This document shows positions 8,969 to 18,746 of a DNA stretch of 64,000 bases, piece after piece (positions within the stretch are counted from its first letter, which is position 1; each line of letters begins with the position of its first letter). The notes beneath the pieces are model-generated. The model saw only the letters and a list, made by a program, of their open reading frames with translations, was not told the DNA's origin and did not search any database. The stretch comes from Brumimicrobium oceani. GTDB taxonomy: Bacteria; Bacteroidota; Bacteroidia; Flavobacteriales_D; Crocinitomicaceae. The translations under genes and the position numbers were made by a program. The stretch is taken from contig NZ_QFRJ01000003.1 of assembly GCF_003143775.1 (NCBI RefSeq), forward strand, positions 224,188 through 288,187, in the 5' to 3' direction.

Positions 8969-9451
8969 ATACCCCCATCAAAATTCAGGAGTGGCATTTA
9001 GTGCTCAATTAAAAAAGCTTACGTCAAGCAGTTTTCTCTTCTTTATTTCTAGATCTCTTCGCTAATAATAACAGTAGATGTGCAAAGCCCTGCAAGAAGA
9101 GAATACATAAGCAGTCTTATTTTCGTTTCATGGCCTCTATCACTCCAAACGAGCACAAGGAACTAGTAGCTCGCTATTTCTATAAGGAAGAATAAGCTCC
9201 ATTTAAATTTCAAGTTTTAGGATATAATCAATTGGAGTGGAATTCAGTTCGTTCTAAAACATAAAAGTATGCTCGATGAAACAGTAAGAATCTATAAAAA
9301 AACATTAAGGAAAAGTATACATAGACACATTGAACAGCGTTGCAAATAAAGCAATAGAAGTACTACTGCTTTCTTTGTAATAGATACATAAAGCCGGCCA
9401 TTGAAGCTTAGAAAAAGCCCCTCGAGAACATTCAGGAAATTCTAAAAAGCG
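8969..9451. other. Intergenic stretch with degenerate coding-like remnants
   Basis: About 480 bp without a supportable gene. Short open pieces occur in several frames (for example MASITPNEHKELVARYFYKEE from about 9129, then a frame reading about LKHKSMLDETVRIYKKTLRK near 9255-9315), each broken by stops. The pieces look like a decayed gene, but I cannot assign a family. Confidence 0.35.
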
Positions 9452-10369
9452 TTATATACTATTTTTAGAACCATTTAGCCAATCAACATCTTTCTTTAGC
9501 CAATTCAGTGTTTCTTCCTCTTTAGAACCGCTTTCCGCTTTAAAATCATAAAACCAAGAAGCGTTTTTAGGTAAACTCATCAAGATAGACTCTATCCTTC
9601 CTCCTGTTTTTAGGCCAAATTTCGTTCCTCTGTCATGCACTAAATTAAACTCAACATATCTTCCTCTCCTGAGGTTTCTCCAATCCTCATTCACTTCGGT
9701 AAAGCGCGGATTTCGGTCAGCATTTATCTGATCTGCATAAACTTTTGGAAAAAGCTCTCCTAAGTCAATAGCAAAGTCGAGTAGTTGCTCTTTTGAGACA
9801 CCCTCTTTCTCTGTTAACTTATCGTAGAAAATACCACCAACACCTCTCGTTTCCTCACGGTGCGGAATGTAAAAGTACTCATCGGCCCAAGTTTTAAATT
9901 TGGGATAAAAATCAACATGATACCTATCGCAGGTTTTTTTCAGGTCTTTATGGAAATTTTGAGCTTTTTCAAAATCGATATAATGCGGTGTCATGTCAAT
10001 CCCTCCACCAAACCAATAGACACCCGTATCCATCTCAAAATAGCGTACATTCATGTGCATAATTGGATGAAAAGGATTTCTGGGATGAATCACTATGGAA
10101 ACACCTGTAGCCAAAAACGAATTACCATCAAGACCCAATTGCTTTTTCATCACTTCTGAGACTGGTCCGTGTACCGCCGAGAAATTAACGCCGCCCTTTT
10201 CAATTATTTCACCTTCTGATAGAATTCGAGTTCTTCCACCTCCACCCTCTTCACGGACCCAATTGTCCTCATGAAATTTGGCTTTACCGTCTAGCGTTTC
10301 TAATTGATTGCAAATGTAATCTTGAACAGATTTTAATCTGTTAATTACCTCTTCTTTGGTTAACGTCAA
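9452..10369 (-). CDS. hemF: Oxygen-dependent coproporphyrinogen III oxidase
   Basis: A 305-residue HemF: EEGGGGRTRIL early, then FSAVHGPVSE, HPRNPFHPIMHMNVRYFE, WFGGGIDMTPHY, and 'GVGGIFYD' and 'RRGRYVEFNLVHDRGTKFGL' in the second half. It decarboxylates coproporphyrinogen III to protoporphyrinogen IX using O2, in the cytoplasm, so the organism makes haem under aerobic conditions. The start codon is TTG (10369-10367); there is no in-frame ATG before residue 140 or so. The first 29 nt overlap the 3' end of the LysM gene upstream, which suggests translational coupling. It is the last gene of the guaA-LysM-hemF run. Confidence 0.95.
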   Translation of the reverse strand: MTLTKEEVINRLKSVQDYICNQLETLDGKAKFHEDNWVREEGGGGRTRILSEGEIIEKGGVNFSAVHGPVSEVMKKQLGLDGNSFLATGVSIVIHPRNPFHPIMHMNVRYFEMDTGVYWFGGGIDMTPHYIDFEKAQNFHKDLKKTCDRYHVDFYPKFKTWADEYFYIPHREETRGVGGIFYDKLTEKEGVSKEQLLDFAIDLGELFPKVYADQINADRNPRFTEVNEDWRNLRRGRYVEFNLVHDRGTKFGLKTGGRIESILMSLPKNASWFYDFKAESGSKEEETLNWLKKDVDWLNGSKNSI

Positions 10370-12275
10370 AATGATTGTTATTTGAAATTATTTCTAAAAA
10401 CTGAATTTCAAAATCTTTTTGTTTTGAAATAAATACACTCGAGTTTTCGCTTCCATGATTCTTCCCTAATGATTCGACACTAAAGTGATCCATTAAACCA
10501 ATGCTTCTGTCATATCCCAAAAGCAAAGAGGCCACTTGAGAGAGCACAACATCAAATCCGTGAAATGCATATTTGGATGCATCTGAACCATATCTCAATC
10601 TATAATCCGCCAAAAATTTCTTGACATCTTTCTTGTCATAGTCTAAATAATTGGAAGCCGCAAAATGAAATTCAAAACGATTTTTATAGTAACTATTTAA
10701 TGCTGGTATATCCATCCAACTTTGTAGCCCCACCATATTAATGGCAGCTTTACCGTAAGTTGGACTATAATTTTTAGCAGCATTTAAAGCGTTTACAAAT
10801 TTCATTATTTGCTGCACATCACTTGAAAGACAAACAATAAAATTACTTCCATCAGTGTCTATTTGATTCATTAAGCTTCTACCAGAAGCATCTCCTACTC
10901 CAGTCACTTTTGCCGACTTTCTTGTTGCAAACGACTGACTTTTTTCAAAAATATCTTTAAAATACTGAACCCGTTCTTTTACTTCCTCATTTTCACCTTC
11001 AATAATGACTATATTATCCGCTCCGTGTTCTTTGGCCAGGTATTTAGCCATCGCACTAATCATTGTCAATTCCGAGGGAACCATAGAAAGTAGGTAAGGA
11101 TTATTTTCCAAAAGCTTAGTTGGTATTTTGGTGACAGCGACAATAGGAACTTTATTGCTCAAACCCCACTTGGCTGCGTGCTCTAATAATTGTGGGTAAA
11201 AGGGACCAATCACGAGGTCTAAATTACCCTTGTTATTGCTACCTAATTTTTCCTTTAACTTAATTAAATCTCCACCTGTGTCAAAAAACTCTACTTCAGC
11301 ATTTAAACCAAGCTTTTCGAGGGAATCTAGAGCCATCTGAGCGCCCATCAAAAATTCTACAGATAAATTAGTGAGTTGATTTAAAGAAGTACTTTCAGAA
11401 TAGAGTCCTGACAAAGCTTTCGGATTATCTTCTAATCTCATGGGCAAAACAATTAAAACCTTGTAATCATCTTTTTTCTTCACAAGAAAGTCTGTTGTCT
11501 TTTTTATTGTGTCTTGTTCCACCAACTCTCTCACCTCAACTTCTTTAATTCTCTCTTTCTTTAGTTTAATGGTTAAAACTTGGCCCGGTTTAATTGAGCT
11601 GCCCTGTAGATTATTTTGTTCTATTAACTCTTCCACAGGAACCATAAATCGTCTTGAAATTGAATAAAGTGTCTCTCCTTTTTGAACTTCATAATTTACA
11701 ATGCTGTCTTGAAAATCAACCTTGTAATCAATAACAGTTACAGAGTCATCTTTAAATGGATTATGTGGTTCAAATCTCTGTTCTGTTTCTTTTTCTGACT
11801 TTTCGTTTTTATCAAGTGGTTTTTCTTCCTCCATCAAAATAGGTTTTCCATCTATTTTAGACAGCAATGGGATTTTCAACTCTTGCTTTATATCTAAACC
11901 TTCATCTGCTCCTGGATTTAACCGAATTATATCTGCCACCGAAACATTATAAGAACGAGAAATTCCATAAAGTGTCTCTTTTCTTTTTACGAAATGAAGC
12001 ACATACTTCTCTTGGGCAGGCTTTTGAGCAACATCCCCATTCGTTGGAATATATAGAATTTGACCTACTTTTAATCCGTCTTTTGCAGTGGGATTAGCTT
12101 TAATGATAGATTCAATTGTGACTTCATACTTTACATGTAAACCATACAAAGTATTCCCTGCCTCTACTGCATGAACTCTATACAATTTACCGTCTTTGGT
12201 TTCTTGTCTTATTTCTTGAGATAAAACAGAAAAAGCACCTCCAAAAAATACAATTAAAGCTATTAAAATCCTCAT
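10341..12275 (-). CDS. LysM-repeat protein fused to a periplasmic-binding-like domain
   Basis: I start at the ATG at 12275-12273, giving 644 residues; the guaA stop TAA and this ATG share one base (TAATG). A signal peptide ([20 protein letters not shown]) is followed by three LysM domains (about residues 30-75, 85-135 and 195-240; each has the pattern 'xYxVxxGETLYxISxxxxVxxxxIxxxN'). Then comes a large type-I periplasmic-binding domain (about 270-620; 'YKVLIVLPMRL', 'DLVIGPFYPQLLEHA', 'HGFDVVLSQVASLLLGYD'). LysM binds peptidoglycan chains; the C-terminal fold usually senses small ligands. The combination is a recognised Bacteroidota family, likely envelope-associated. Ligand unknown. Confidence 0.88.
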   Translation of the reverse strand: MRILIALIVFFGGAFSVLSQEIRQETKDGKLYRVHAVEAGNTLYGLHVKYEVTIESIIKANPTAKDGLKVGQILYIPTNGDVAQKPAQEKYVLHFVKRKETLYGISRSYNVSVADIIRLNPGADEGLDIKQELKIPLLSKIDGKPILMEEEKPLDKNEKSEKETEQRFEPHNPFKDDSVTVIDYKVDFQDSIVNYEVQKGETLYSISRRFMVPVEELIEQNNLQGSSIKPGQVLTIKLKKERIKEVEVRELVEQDTIKKTTDFLVKKKDDYKVLIVLPMRLEDNPKALSGLYSESTSLNQLTNLSVEFLMGAQMALDSLEKLGLNAEVEFFDTGGDLIKLKEKLGSNNKGNLDLVIGPFYPQLLEHAAKWGLSNKVPIVAVTKIPTKLLENNPYLLSMVPSELTMISAMAKYLAKEHGADNIVIIEGENEEVKERVQYFKDIFEKSQSFATRKSAKVTGVGDASGRSLMNQIDTDGSNFIVCLSSDVQQIMKFVNALNAAKNYSPTYGKAAINMVGLQSWMDIPALNSYYKNRFEFHFAASNYLDYDKKDVKKFLADYRLRYGSDASKYAFHGFDVVLSQVASLLLGYDRSIGLMDHFSVESLGKNHGSENSSVFISKQKDFEIQFLEIISNNNHFDVNQRRGN

Positions 12276-13807
12276 TATTCCCATTCTATTGTTGCAGGTG
12301 GCTTGGAGCTAATATCGTAAGTTACACGATTAATTCCTTTCACTTGATTAATTATTTTATTCGATATTTTACCTAAAACTTCATAAGGCAAATGACACCA
12401 ATCTGCAGTCATTCCATCTGTTGAAGTCACGGCACGCAATGCCACTGCATTTTCGTAAGTTCTTTCATCGCCCATTACACCAACAGTGTTCACAGGTAAG
12501 AAAATTGCACCCGCTTGCCAAACCTCATCGTACAAGCCAGCAGCTTTTAATTCTCCGATAAATACAGCATCTACCTCTTGAAGAATCGCAACCGTTTCTG
12601 GAGTTACTTCTCCTAAAATTCTAATCCCCAAACCTGGACCAGGGAAAGGGTGTCTTCCCAAAATAGCCGGAGAAATTCCTAAAGACTTCCCTACACGTCT
12701 TACCTCATCTTTAAATAAAGATTTTAAAGGCTCAACGACTTTTAATTTCATATAATCTGGTAATCCACCAACATTATGGTGAGATTTTATGGTTTGTGAA
12801 GGTCCTCCAGTAACACTTACAGATTCAATTACATCGGGGTAAATTGTACCTTGACCTAGCCATTTTGCGTTTTCTACTAATTTTGATTCTTCATCAAAAA
12901 CATCTACAAACACCTTACCAATTGCTTTTCTTTTTTCTTCTGGATCTGTTAACCCTTTCAAGGCAGAATAAAACTTTTCAGATGCATCAACACCTTTCAC
13001 GTTAAGCCCCATTCCCTTGTAGCTTTCTAAAACTTCTGTGTATTCGTTTTTACGTAACAATCCGTTATTCACGAAAATACAGTGTAAGTTCGAACCAATT
13101 GCATGATGTAATAAAGTTGCCGCTACAGAGGAATCCACTCCTCCAGACAATCCTAAAATCACTCTATCGTCTCCAAGTTGTTCTTTTAAAGCATCAACTG
13201 TAGATTCCACAAAAGCATCAGGCGTCCAATCTTGTTTACACTCTGCAATTCCAACCACAAAATTATAGATCATCGTTCCACCATCCGTTGAATGATAAAC
13301 TTCTGGGTGAAATTGAATTCCATAAGTTTTTTCTCCTTGAACCGCGTAGGCAGCATTTTTTACATCTGCTGTACTTGCAATTACATCAAAATCTGATGGT
13401 AAAGTCTTAATAGAATCTGCATGCGACATCCAAACTTGTGACTGTTCTGCAATTCCTGCTAAAAGACTACTTTCGTGATCATGGGAAACAATATTTGCTC
13501 TTCCATACTCTCGCGTATCAGAAGCAGCCACTTCTCCACCAAAATTGTGCGCCATATATTGTGCACCAAAGCAAACTCCTAAAAGTGGAACTTTACCTTT
13601 AATTTTTGATAAATCGATTTTCGGCGCTTTCTCGTCTCTTACAGAAAAAGGACTTCCTGAAAGAATTACACCTTTAATATTACTTGTGATTTCTGGGCAT
13701 TTATCCCAAGGGTGAATCTCACTATAAACATTCAGCTCTCTTACTCTTCTCGCTATAAGTTGCGTATATTGAGAACCAAAATCCAAAATTAAAATCGTGT
13801 CTTGCAT
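12275..13807 (-). CDS. guaA: GMP synthase (glutamine-hydrolysing)
   Basis: A 510-residue two-domain enzyme. The class-I glutaminase has the nucleophile Cys79 in GVCFGAQ and His167/Glu169 in FHPEV. The ATP pyrophosphatase has SGGVDSS at 221-227, followed by the dimerisation domain ending in [13 protein letters not shown]. It converts XMP to GMP. Length and both catalytic centres are intact. A TATCTTTG promoter box ends only 4 nt before the ATG, so the transcript may be leaderless or nearly so. The LysM gene follows with a 1-nt overlap, so the three-gene run guaA-LysM-hemF is probably co-transcribed. Confidence 0.97.
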   Translation of the reverse strand: MQDTILILDFGSQYTQLIARRVRELNVYSEIHPWDKCPEITSNIKGVILSGSPFSVRDEKAPKIDLSKIKGKVPLLGVCFGAQYMAHNFGGEVAASDTREYGRANIVSHDHESSLLAGIAEQSQVWMSHADSIKTLPSDFDVIASTADVKNAAYAVQGEKTYGIQFHPEVYHSTDGGTMIYNFVVGIAECKQDWTPDAFVESTVDALKEQLGDDRVILGLSGGVDSSVAATLLHHAIGSNLHCIFVNNGLLRKNEYTEVLESYKGMGLNVKGVDASEKFYSALKGLTDPEEKRKAIGKVFVDVFDEESKLVENAKWLGQGTIYPDVIESVSVTGGPSQTIKSHHNVGGLPDYMKLKVVEPLKSLFKDEVRRVGKSLGISPAILGRHPFPGPGLGIRILGEVTPETVAILQEVDAVFIGELKAAGLYDEVWQAGAIFLPVNTVGVMGDERTYENAVALRAVTSTDGMTADWCHLPYEVLGKISNKIINQVKGINRVTYDISSKPPATIEWE

Positions 13808-13811
13808 GGCG

Positions 13812-13819
13812 CAAAGATA
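13812..13819 (-). promoter_or_regulatory. guaA -7 element, 4 nt from the start codon
   Basis: On the minus strand TATCTTTG ends 4 nt before the guaA ATG (13807-13805). With the usual spacing to the first transcribed base, transcription would start at or next to the ATG. No clear -33 TTG is seen. Confidence 0.55.
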
Positions 13820-14090
13820 ATAAACCCTTCATTCGACACCTAAGTAATTTTTAATTTTTAACGACTAAAAATCTAAAAGTCGAATGAATAGTGATTATGA
13901 CTTTAAAAGCCTATCCAATACTCTACCAATAAATATGTCTTATCAATTAATTAGTCTTTGAAAGAAAACTCCAAATATTCGTCAATAGGACGGACAGGTC
14001 GATGTTATGCTTACCTCGGCTGGCTCGCATCGGACAAGCTTACTTCGTCAGACTATGCATATCTCAGCGCAACGTTGCACAGGTGTTTTG

Positions 14091-14134
14091 AATTGCAGGA
14101 GTCCAGAAGTTTACAGTCGGGACTCCTGACAATT
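14091..14134. repeat. Long inverted repeat (hairpin)
   Basis: AATTGCAGGAGTCC (14091-14104) pairs with GGACTCCTGACAATT (14120-14134), with one bulged A and a 15-nt loop. Neither side has a T run, so it is not a classic terminator; it may stabilise transcript ends or be a dispersed repeat. Confidence 0.6.
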
Positions 14135-14210
14135 AAAAACTTCTCAAGCCTTTTCTATAGAATTTTCTTATCAATAACTTGAAAAAGCCTAGTTTTCTTG
14201 CGAACACAAC

Positions 14211-15167
14211 CTATCGGATAATTTGATTGGTTTTCAAGGACTCCACAGTATTCTTCATTATACGTTCTTCTATATTTGAGGTATCCGCTTGAACGAAGCC
14301 TTTTCCTGTAATTTTTTCAAAAAGCTCTATGTATCTTTCTGTAACCAAAGAAATGAAATCTTCTGGAATAATTGGCATTTTCTGACCTTCCAAACCTTGG
14401 AAATCATTTTCAATTAACCATTGACGGACAAATTCCTTACTTAATTGACGTTGTTGTTCTTTATTCGCTTGTCTTTCTGCGTAACCTTCTGCGTAGAAAT
14501 AACGTGAAGAATCTGGTGTATGAATTTCGTCCATCAGCATTACTTTTCCATCTTTCATACCGAATTCATACTTTGTATCCACCAAGATTAAGCCTCTTTC
14601 AGCGGCCATTTCTGTTCCTCTTTGATACAATGCATGAGTATACTTTTCTAGCTGACTGTAAATTTCTTCTGTTGCATAACCTTGCTTCAACAATTCTTCA
14701 CGTGAAATATCTTCATCATGTCCCTCAACTGCTTTTGTAGATGGAGTAATAATTGGAGAAGGAAATTTATCGTTTTCATTCATTCCATCTGGCATTTCAA
14801 CGCCACATAAAACTCTTTTTCCAGCGCTGTATTCTCTCCAAGCGTGTCCTGTTAAATATCCACGAATCACCATTTCAATACGAATTGGATCACAACGGTA
14901 ACCCACAGCCACATTTGGATCTGGAACATCAATTAACCAGTTGGGTAAAATATCTTCAGTAGCTTTCAAAAAATGAGTTGCCACTTGATTTAAAACTTGA
15001 CCTTTGAAAGGAATTCCTGCAGGTAAAATATGATCGAAAGCAGAAATTCTATCTGATGCAATCATCACTAAGTGGTCATCACCAATAAAGTAGACATCTC
15101 TTACCTTCCCTTTATAGACTTCCTTTTGTTCAGGGAAATTGAAATCAGTTTTTGTTAGACTCTTCAT
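14211..15167 (-). CDS. purC: SAICAR synthetase (phosphoribosylaminoimidazole-succinocarboxamide synthase)
   Basis: A 318-residue PurC of the longer eukaryote-like/Bacteroidota type. Visible motifs are [20 protein letters not shown] (nucleotide-binding loop), SDRISAFDH, '[12 protein letters not shown]' and '[11 protein letters not shown]' with '[13 protein letters not shown]'. It joins aspartate to CAIR with ATP in the purine pathway, in the same metabolic route as guaA nearby. The ATG at 15167-15165 overlaps the end of phoH by 23 nt, so the two are likely co-transcribed and coupled. Confidence 0.96.
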   Translation of the reverse strand: MKSLTKTDFNFPEQKEVYKGKVRDVYFIGDDHLVMIASDRISAFDHILPAGIPFKGQVLNQVATHFLKATEDILPNWLIDVPDPNVAVGYRCDPIRIEMVIRGYLTGHAWREYSAGKRVLCGVEMPDGMNENDKFPSPIITPSTKAVEGHDEDISREELLKQGYATEEIYSQLEKYTHALYQRGTEMAAERGLILVDTKYEFGMKDGKVMLMDEIHTPDSSRYFYAEGYAERQANKEQQRQLSKEFVRQWLIENDFQGLEGQKMPIIPEDFISLVTERYIELFEKITGKGFVQADTSNIEERIMKNTVESLKTNQIIR

Positions 15168-16110
15168 ATTGCTTTTTTTCTTTATCGAAAGCTTCGATAA
15201 TTTGTTTTACTATTCTGTGACGAATAACATCATTTTTATTTAATCGAACCACGCCGATTCCTTCAATTTCGCTTAAAGTATCTAAGGCAAATATTAAACC
15301 CGACTTTTGCTTTGAAGGCAAATCAATTTGCGAAGCATCTCCTGTAATCACGAAGCTAGCGGTCATCCCCATTCGGGTTAAGAACATTTTCATTTGATTG
15401 ACCGTTGTATTTTGTGCTTCATCTAAAATCACAAAAGCCTTGTCTAGTGTTCGTCCACGCATAAATGCCAATGGAGCAATTTCTATGACACCAAGTTCCA
15501 AATAATCAATCAATTTTTCGGCAGGAATCATATCGCGCAAAGCATCGTACAAAGGCATCATGTAAGGGTCTAATTTATCCTTCATGTCTCCAGGTAAAAA
15601 ACCAAGACTTTCACCCGCTTCCACAGCAGGGCGCGTTAAAATAATACGTTTAACTTGCTTGTTTTTTAAGGCTCTCACAGCGCATGCCACGGCGGTATAT
15701 GTTTTTCCTGTTCCCGCTGGTCCAACGGCAAAAACCATATCATTTTGGTTAATGGCTTCCACAAGTTTTCTTTGATTGAAAGTTCTTGCTTTTATTTTAT
15801 TTCCACCAACACCGTGAATTATGATTTCTGAACCATCACCCGACAACATTTCAACTGGATCTTCCACCATAACGTTGTCGATATTATTTTCTGTTAGCCC
15901 ACCATACTTGGCAATATGTTGTATCAGTTGATTGACTTTGGCTTCAAAACTTTCTACAACAGCTTCGTCGCCTTCTATTGTAAGCGTGTTTCCTCGAGCC
16001 ACAATTTTTAAATCTGAAAAGTACTTTTTAATCAGCTTCAGTTTTGAATTATTAACTCCTAGCAATTCTAAAGGATTAATATCTTCAATTTCAATTTTTC
16101 GTTCTAGCAA
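15145..16110 (-). CDS. phoH: PhoH-family ATPase
   Basis: A 321-residue cytoplasmic ATPase with an N-terminal KH-like part and a P-loop GPAGTGKT at 130-137, then Walker [10 protein letters not shown], '[10 protein letters not shown]' and '[12 protein letters not shown]'. This is the PhoH (YbeZ) type linked to RNA metabolism and ribosome maturation, usually found near YbeY. The only plausible start is TTG at 16110-16108, with an in-frame stop five codons upstream and no ATG before residue 81. A consensus -7 box is placed properly for this start. It is followed by purC with a 23-nt overlap. Confidence 0.93.
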   Translation of the reverse strand: MLERKIEIEDINPLELLGVNNSKLKLIKKYFSDLKIVARGNTLTIEGDEAVVESFEAKVNQLIQHIAKYGGLTENNIDNVMVEDPVEMLSGDGSEIIIHGVGGNKIKARTFNQRKLVEAINQNDMVFAVGPAGTGKTYTAVACAVRALKNKQVKRIILTRPAVEAGESLGFLPGDMKDKLDPYMMPLYDALRDMIPAEKLIDYLELGVIEIAPLAFMRGRTLDKAFVILDEAQNTTVNQMKMFLTRMGMTASFVITGDASQIDLPSKQKSGLIFALDTLSEIEGIGVVRLNKNDVIRHRIVKQIIEAFDKEKKQYEESNKN

Positions 16111-16134
16111 TATTTTACGGTTTTAATCTGCATC

Positions 16135-16142
16135 CAAAATTA
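16135..16142 (-). promoter_or_regulatory. phoH -7 promoter element
   Basis: On the minus strand TAATTTTG fits TAnnTTTG and ends 24 nt before the TTG start of phoH. This supports the non-ATG start. Confidence 0.45.
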
Positions 16143-16599
16143 ATGAATTTTTAATGTTTTGAAACAAAAAAAGACACAGAAAGACAAAAGTTAGTAATTC
16201 CAAGATTGTTGGTTTAATAAGTTCGTAAAAAGGGCTTCAAAACATCAACTACCCTCTTGACTAAAAGCCAAATATCAGCATGGTATAGATTTGATTTTAA
16301 ATGCTTGTCGGGAACTTTACCAGTTGTTTAATAAATTGCAATAGAAAATGGTTTTCTTTTAAGTTTGACAAAATCCTTCCATAGCTTAAAATCATAATTT
16401 TCAACAATGATCAGGATGACAGTTGTGGGAGTTAGTGGGCAAACGAGAGGAAAAAAAAACATTCCAAATTGCCTCACCTCCGTGAGGTTTAGGATCAAAT
16501 TACTTTACTGCTCGAAATTCCCAGAACAACGCAACAATATTCTAAAAATTAAAGCTAATTTTGAATTTAATTGTTTCAATAAATTGCGTTTAAGTTAAT
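16143..16599. other. Intergenic region holding copy A of a diverged element
   Basis: About 460 bp without a gene. From about 16265 to 16450 it resembles 53770-53955: both have a short frame ending RELYQLFN-x-LQ-stop (stop at 16342-16344), a 67-70 nt gap containing an imperfect hairpin, and a shared block near 16414-16450 (GGATG, then TTGTGGG and GAGG). A CCTCAC/GTGAGG hairpin lies near 16484-16500. Confidence 0.5.
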
Positions 16600-17460
16600 A
16601 TGAGCATAATCACGCTTACAACAGACATGGGATTAAGTGACTACTACGTTGCTTCGCTGAAAGGAAGGCTTTTGAGCTTATCGCCAAATGTTCAAATTAT
16701 CGATATTTCTCATTTTATAAGTCCTTTTAAGATTACCCAAGCTGCTCATTTACTTAAAAGTTGTATTCGAGACTTCCCAGAAAACACTGTACATATTATA
16801 GGAGTAGATGCCGAACCATTGATTAATTTTAATCAACCAGAACAAAGTATTTATCCAACAATAGTAAAACATCAAGGACAATATTTTTTGGGTGCAGACA
16901 ATGGTTTTTTCAGCCTGCTCATGGGGAATAAGAAAGCAGAAGGCATGTGGAGATTGGAGGATGTTCTTTCGCGTCCAGAATTAATGAATTTCCCAACAAA
17001 GAATATCCTTGTTCCTGCTGCATGTAAAATTGTAGATGGTATCCCATTTGAAAATTTTTGTAGTCCAATTGAAAACATTCGTAAAGCAATTCCGCTGTCT
17101 CCGGTTATTGATGGAGACACATTAAAAGGAGCTGTTTCATATATTGATCATTACGGAAACATCATTACCAACATTACAAAGAAGGACTTCCTACGCGTTG
17201 GAAAAAATATTCCTTTTGTTATTTATTTCCGACAGAAAGAATACTATATCGATACCATTTCATTGGGTTACAACGAAGTTCCAGCGGGAGAAAAACTGGC
17301 TATTTTCAATGACAGTGGTTATTTAGAAATTGCAATTAACAAAGGAACACCCGAAAATGGTGGAGGCGCAAATTCCTTATTTGGACTGCGTCTTGGAGAC
17401 ATCATCAGAATTGAATTTACCCCACGTGGATCTCGCACAACAATCGATTCACTTTTCTAA
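16600..17460 (+). CDS. SAM hydroxide adenosyltransferase family protein (DUF62)
   Basis: A 286-residue protein of the SAM-dependent halogenase/hydroxide adenosyltransferase fold. The N-terminus MSIITLTTDMGLSDYYVASLKG carries the Asp of the SAM ribose site, 'IIDISHFISPFKITQAAHLL' follows, and 'GADNGFFSLL' and 'SYIDHYGNIITNI' are later family signatures. Most members split S-adenosylmethionine with water or hydroxide into adenosine and methionine. Only a few make halogenated products, and nothing here points to that. The following monooxygenase-like gene starts 9 nt downstream. This pair before gldFG and dnaN is a familiar Bacteroidota arrangement. Confidence 0.9.
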   Translation: MSIITLTTDMGLSDYYVASLKGRLLSLSPNVQIIDISHFISPFKITQAAHLLKSCIRDFPENTVHIIGVDAEPLINFNQPEQSIYPTIVKHQGQYFLGADNGFFSLLMGNKKAEGMWRLEDVLSRPELMNFPTKNILVPAACKIVDGIPFENFCSPIENIRKAIPLSPVIDGDTLKGAVSYIDHYGNIITNITKKDFLRVGKNIPFVIYFRQKEYYIDTISLGYNEVPAGEKLAIFNDSGYLEIAINKGTPENGGGANSLFGLRLGDIIRIEFTPRGSRTTIDSLF

Positions 17461-17469
17461 AATATACAA

Positions 17470-17772
17470 ATGACAAGATTAGTTAAGCTCACATTAAAAG
17501 AAGAACACGTCAACGATTTCATTGCGCATTTTGATACCGTAAAGGAAAAAATAAACGCTTTTCCAGGCTGTAAAGGAATGAAATTAATGAGAGATAAAAA
17601 TTCACCAGGAATAGTTTTTACTTACAGTGAATGGAAAACGGAAAATGATTTAGAAAATTATAGAAATTCTGAATTATTTGCTTCCATATGGCCAACTGTA
17701 AAACTTTGGTTTGAGAAAAAAGCAGAAGCTTGGTCTACGGAGACTTATTTTGATGGCTTTGCAATCAAATAA
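17470..17772 (+). CDS. Antibiotic biosynthesis monooxygenase (ABM) domain protein
   Basis: A 100-residue single-domain protein with the ferredoxin-like ABM fold: 'MTRLVKLTLKEEHVNDFIAHF' forms strand and helix, 'FPGCKGMKLMRDKNSPGIVFTYSEW' is the signature middle, and a final helix has 'FASIWPTVKLWFEKKAEAWS'. Such proteins are small cytoplasmic dimers that oxidise aromatic compounds or have unknown metabolic roles; substrate cannot be inferred. It is likely co-transcribed with the SAM-hydroxide gene 9 nt upstream. Confidence 0.85.
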   Translation: MTRLVKLTLKEEHVNDFIAHFDTVKEKINAFPGCKGMKLMRDKNSPGIVFTYSEWKTENDLENYRNSELFASIWPTVKLWFEKKAEAWSTETYFDGFAIK

Positions 17773-17987
17773 ATAATATTAGCCCGAAATAGATGAATTT
17801 TAGCCTTGCTTTTTTTTCTTCTACTCAAGAAACAAGGGCCAGTCAAAAGCACTTCGAATTAAAGCAAAACTTTTTAATGTATTTCAGGTCAGAAGTTAAT
17901 TTTGTCCGAACAATCAAAAGAAGTTTATTATCATTACAATTTTGACAATCTTTAGCAGTTATAAATCAAAATAAGCAAGAGAAGCAT

Positions 17988-17995
17988 TATTTTTG
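17988..17995 (+). promoter_or_regulatory. -7 promoter element of gldF
   Basis: TATTTTTG fits TAnnTTTG and ends 17 nt before the gldF ATG, in a 240-bp gap without genes. Confidence 0.45.
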
Positions 17996-18012
17996 ACACA
18001 AATTTCATAAAA

Positions 18013-18744
18013 ATGGGAGCACTTTATCTGAAGGAAATACGTAGTTTTTTAAGTTCTATTATTGGTTATGTGTTTATTCTTATTTTCATCGTAACCTGTT
18101 GGTTATTTCTATGGATAATCAATGACGACTTTAATCTTCTAAATGGAGGCGTAGCGGATTTAATTCCGTTTTATAATTTAGCCCCTTTAATCTTGCTCAT
18201 TTTAATTCCTGCCATTACCATGCGTTCTTTCGCTGATGAAAGAAAAACTGGGACAATTGAACTACTTTACACTCGTCCCATTTCGGATTTTTCAATTTTA
18301 ATGGCGAAATATTTAGCTGGTGTTACCCTAGTTGTAATTTCGCTTATTCCTACATTAACTTTTTATGTATCTATGCATTATTTAGGCGATCCTATTGGTG
18401 TAATGGACCATGGTGCGGCCATCACCTCTTTTATAGGACTCATATTGCTGGGCGCTTCATTTGTAGCTATTGGAATTTTTGCAAGTACAATAACCAGTAA
18501 TCAAATTGTGGCTTTTATTTTCGCTATGTTCTTGTGTTGGTTCTCTTTTAGTGGATTGTCACTCTTAGGTTCTTATGCCACATTTGCAGGATTCGACAGC
18601 ATAATCCGCTATGCCAGTTTAGACTATCATTATGATTCGATAAAAAAAGGAGTGATTATTTTAAGCGATATGGTCTACTTCTTCAGTGTAATCATTTTCT
18701 TTTTATTCGCTTCACACAATATTTTAACTGCAATACGTAAATAA
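18013..18744 (+). CDS. gldF: Gliding-motility ABC transporter permease GldF
   Basis: A 243-residue ABC-2-type permease with six predicted membrane helices. The N-terminus 'MGALYLKEIRSFLSSIIGYVF' is typical of GldF. A cytoplasmic motif 'MRSFADERKTGTIELLYTRPIS' between helices 2 and 3 is characteristic of this ABC-2 group. GldF works with GldA (ATPase) and GldG in Bacteroidota gliding motility; GldA is not in this window. gldG begins 2 nt after the stop, so they are one operon. Confidence 0.92.
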   Translation: MGALYLKEIRSFLSSIIGYVFILIFIVTCWLFLWIINDDFNLLNGGVADLIPFYNLAPLILLILIPAITMRSFADERKTGTIELLYTRPISDFSILMAKYLAGVTLVVISLIPTLTFYVSMHYLGDPIGVMDHGAAITSFIGLILLGASFVAIGIFASTITSNQIVAFIFAMFLCWFSFSGLSLLGSYATFAGFDSIIRYASLDYHYDSIKKGVIILSDMVYFFSVIIFFLFASHNILTAIRK

Positions 18745-18746
18745 TT

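Larger units (their letters stand above)
13808..14210. other. Intergenic region with one strong hairpin
   Basis: About 400 bp between the divergent-by-position ends of purC and guaA, with no supportable gene; a 74-codon open frame at 13958-14182 looks accidental. The guaA promoter lies at its left end. A hairpin is present at 14091-14134. Confidence 0.5.

Noticed and set aside
13958..14182. 74-codon frame between purC and guaA
   Set aside because: No family likeness, and it runs through the hairpin at 14091-14134.
16407..16598. 63-codon frame before the SAM hydroxide gene
   Set aside because: Overlaps the diverged element and has no known relatives in view.
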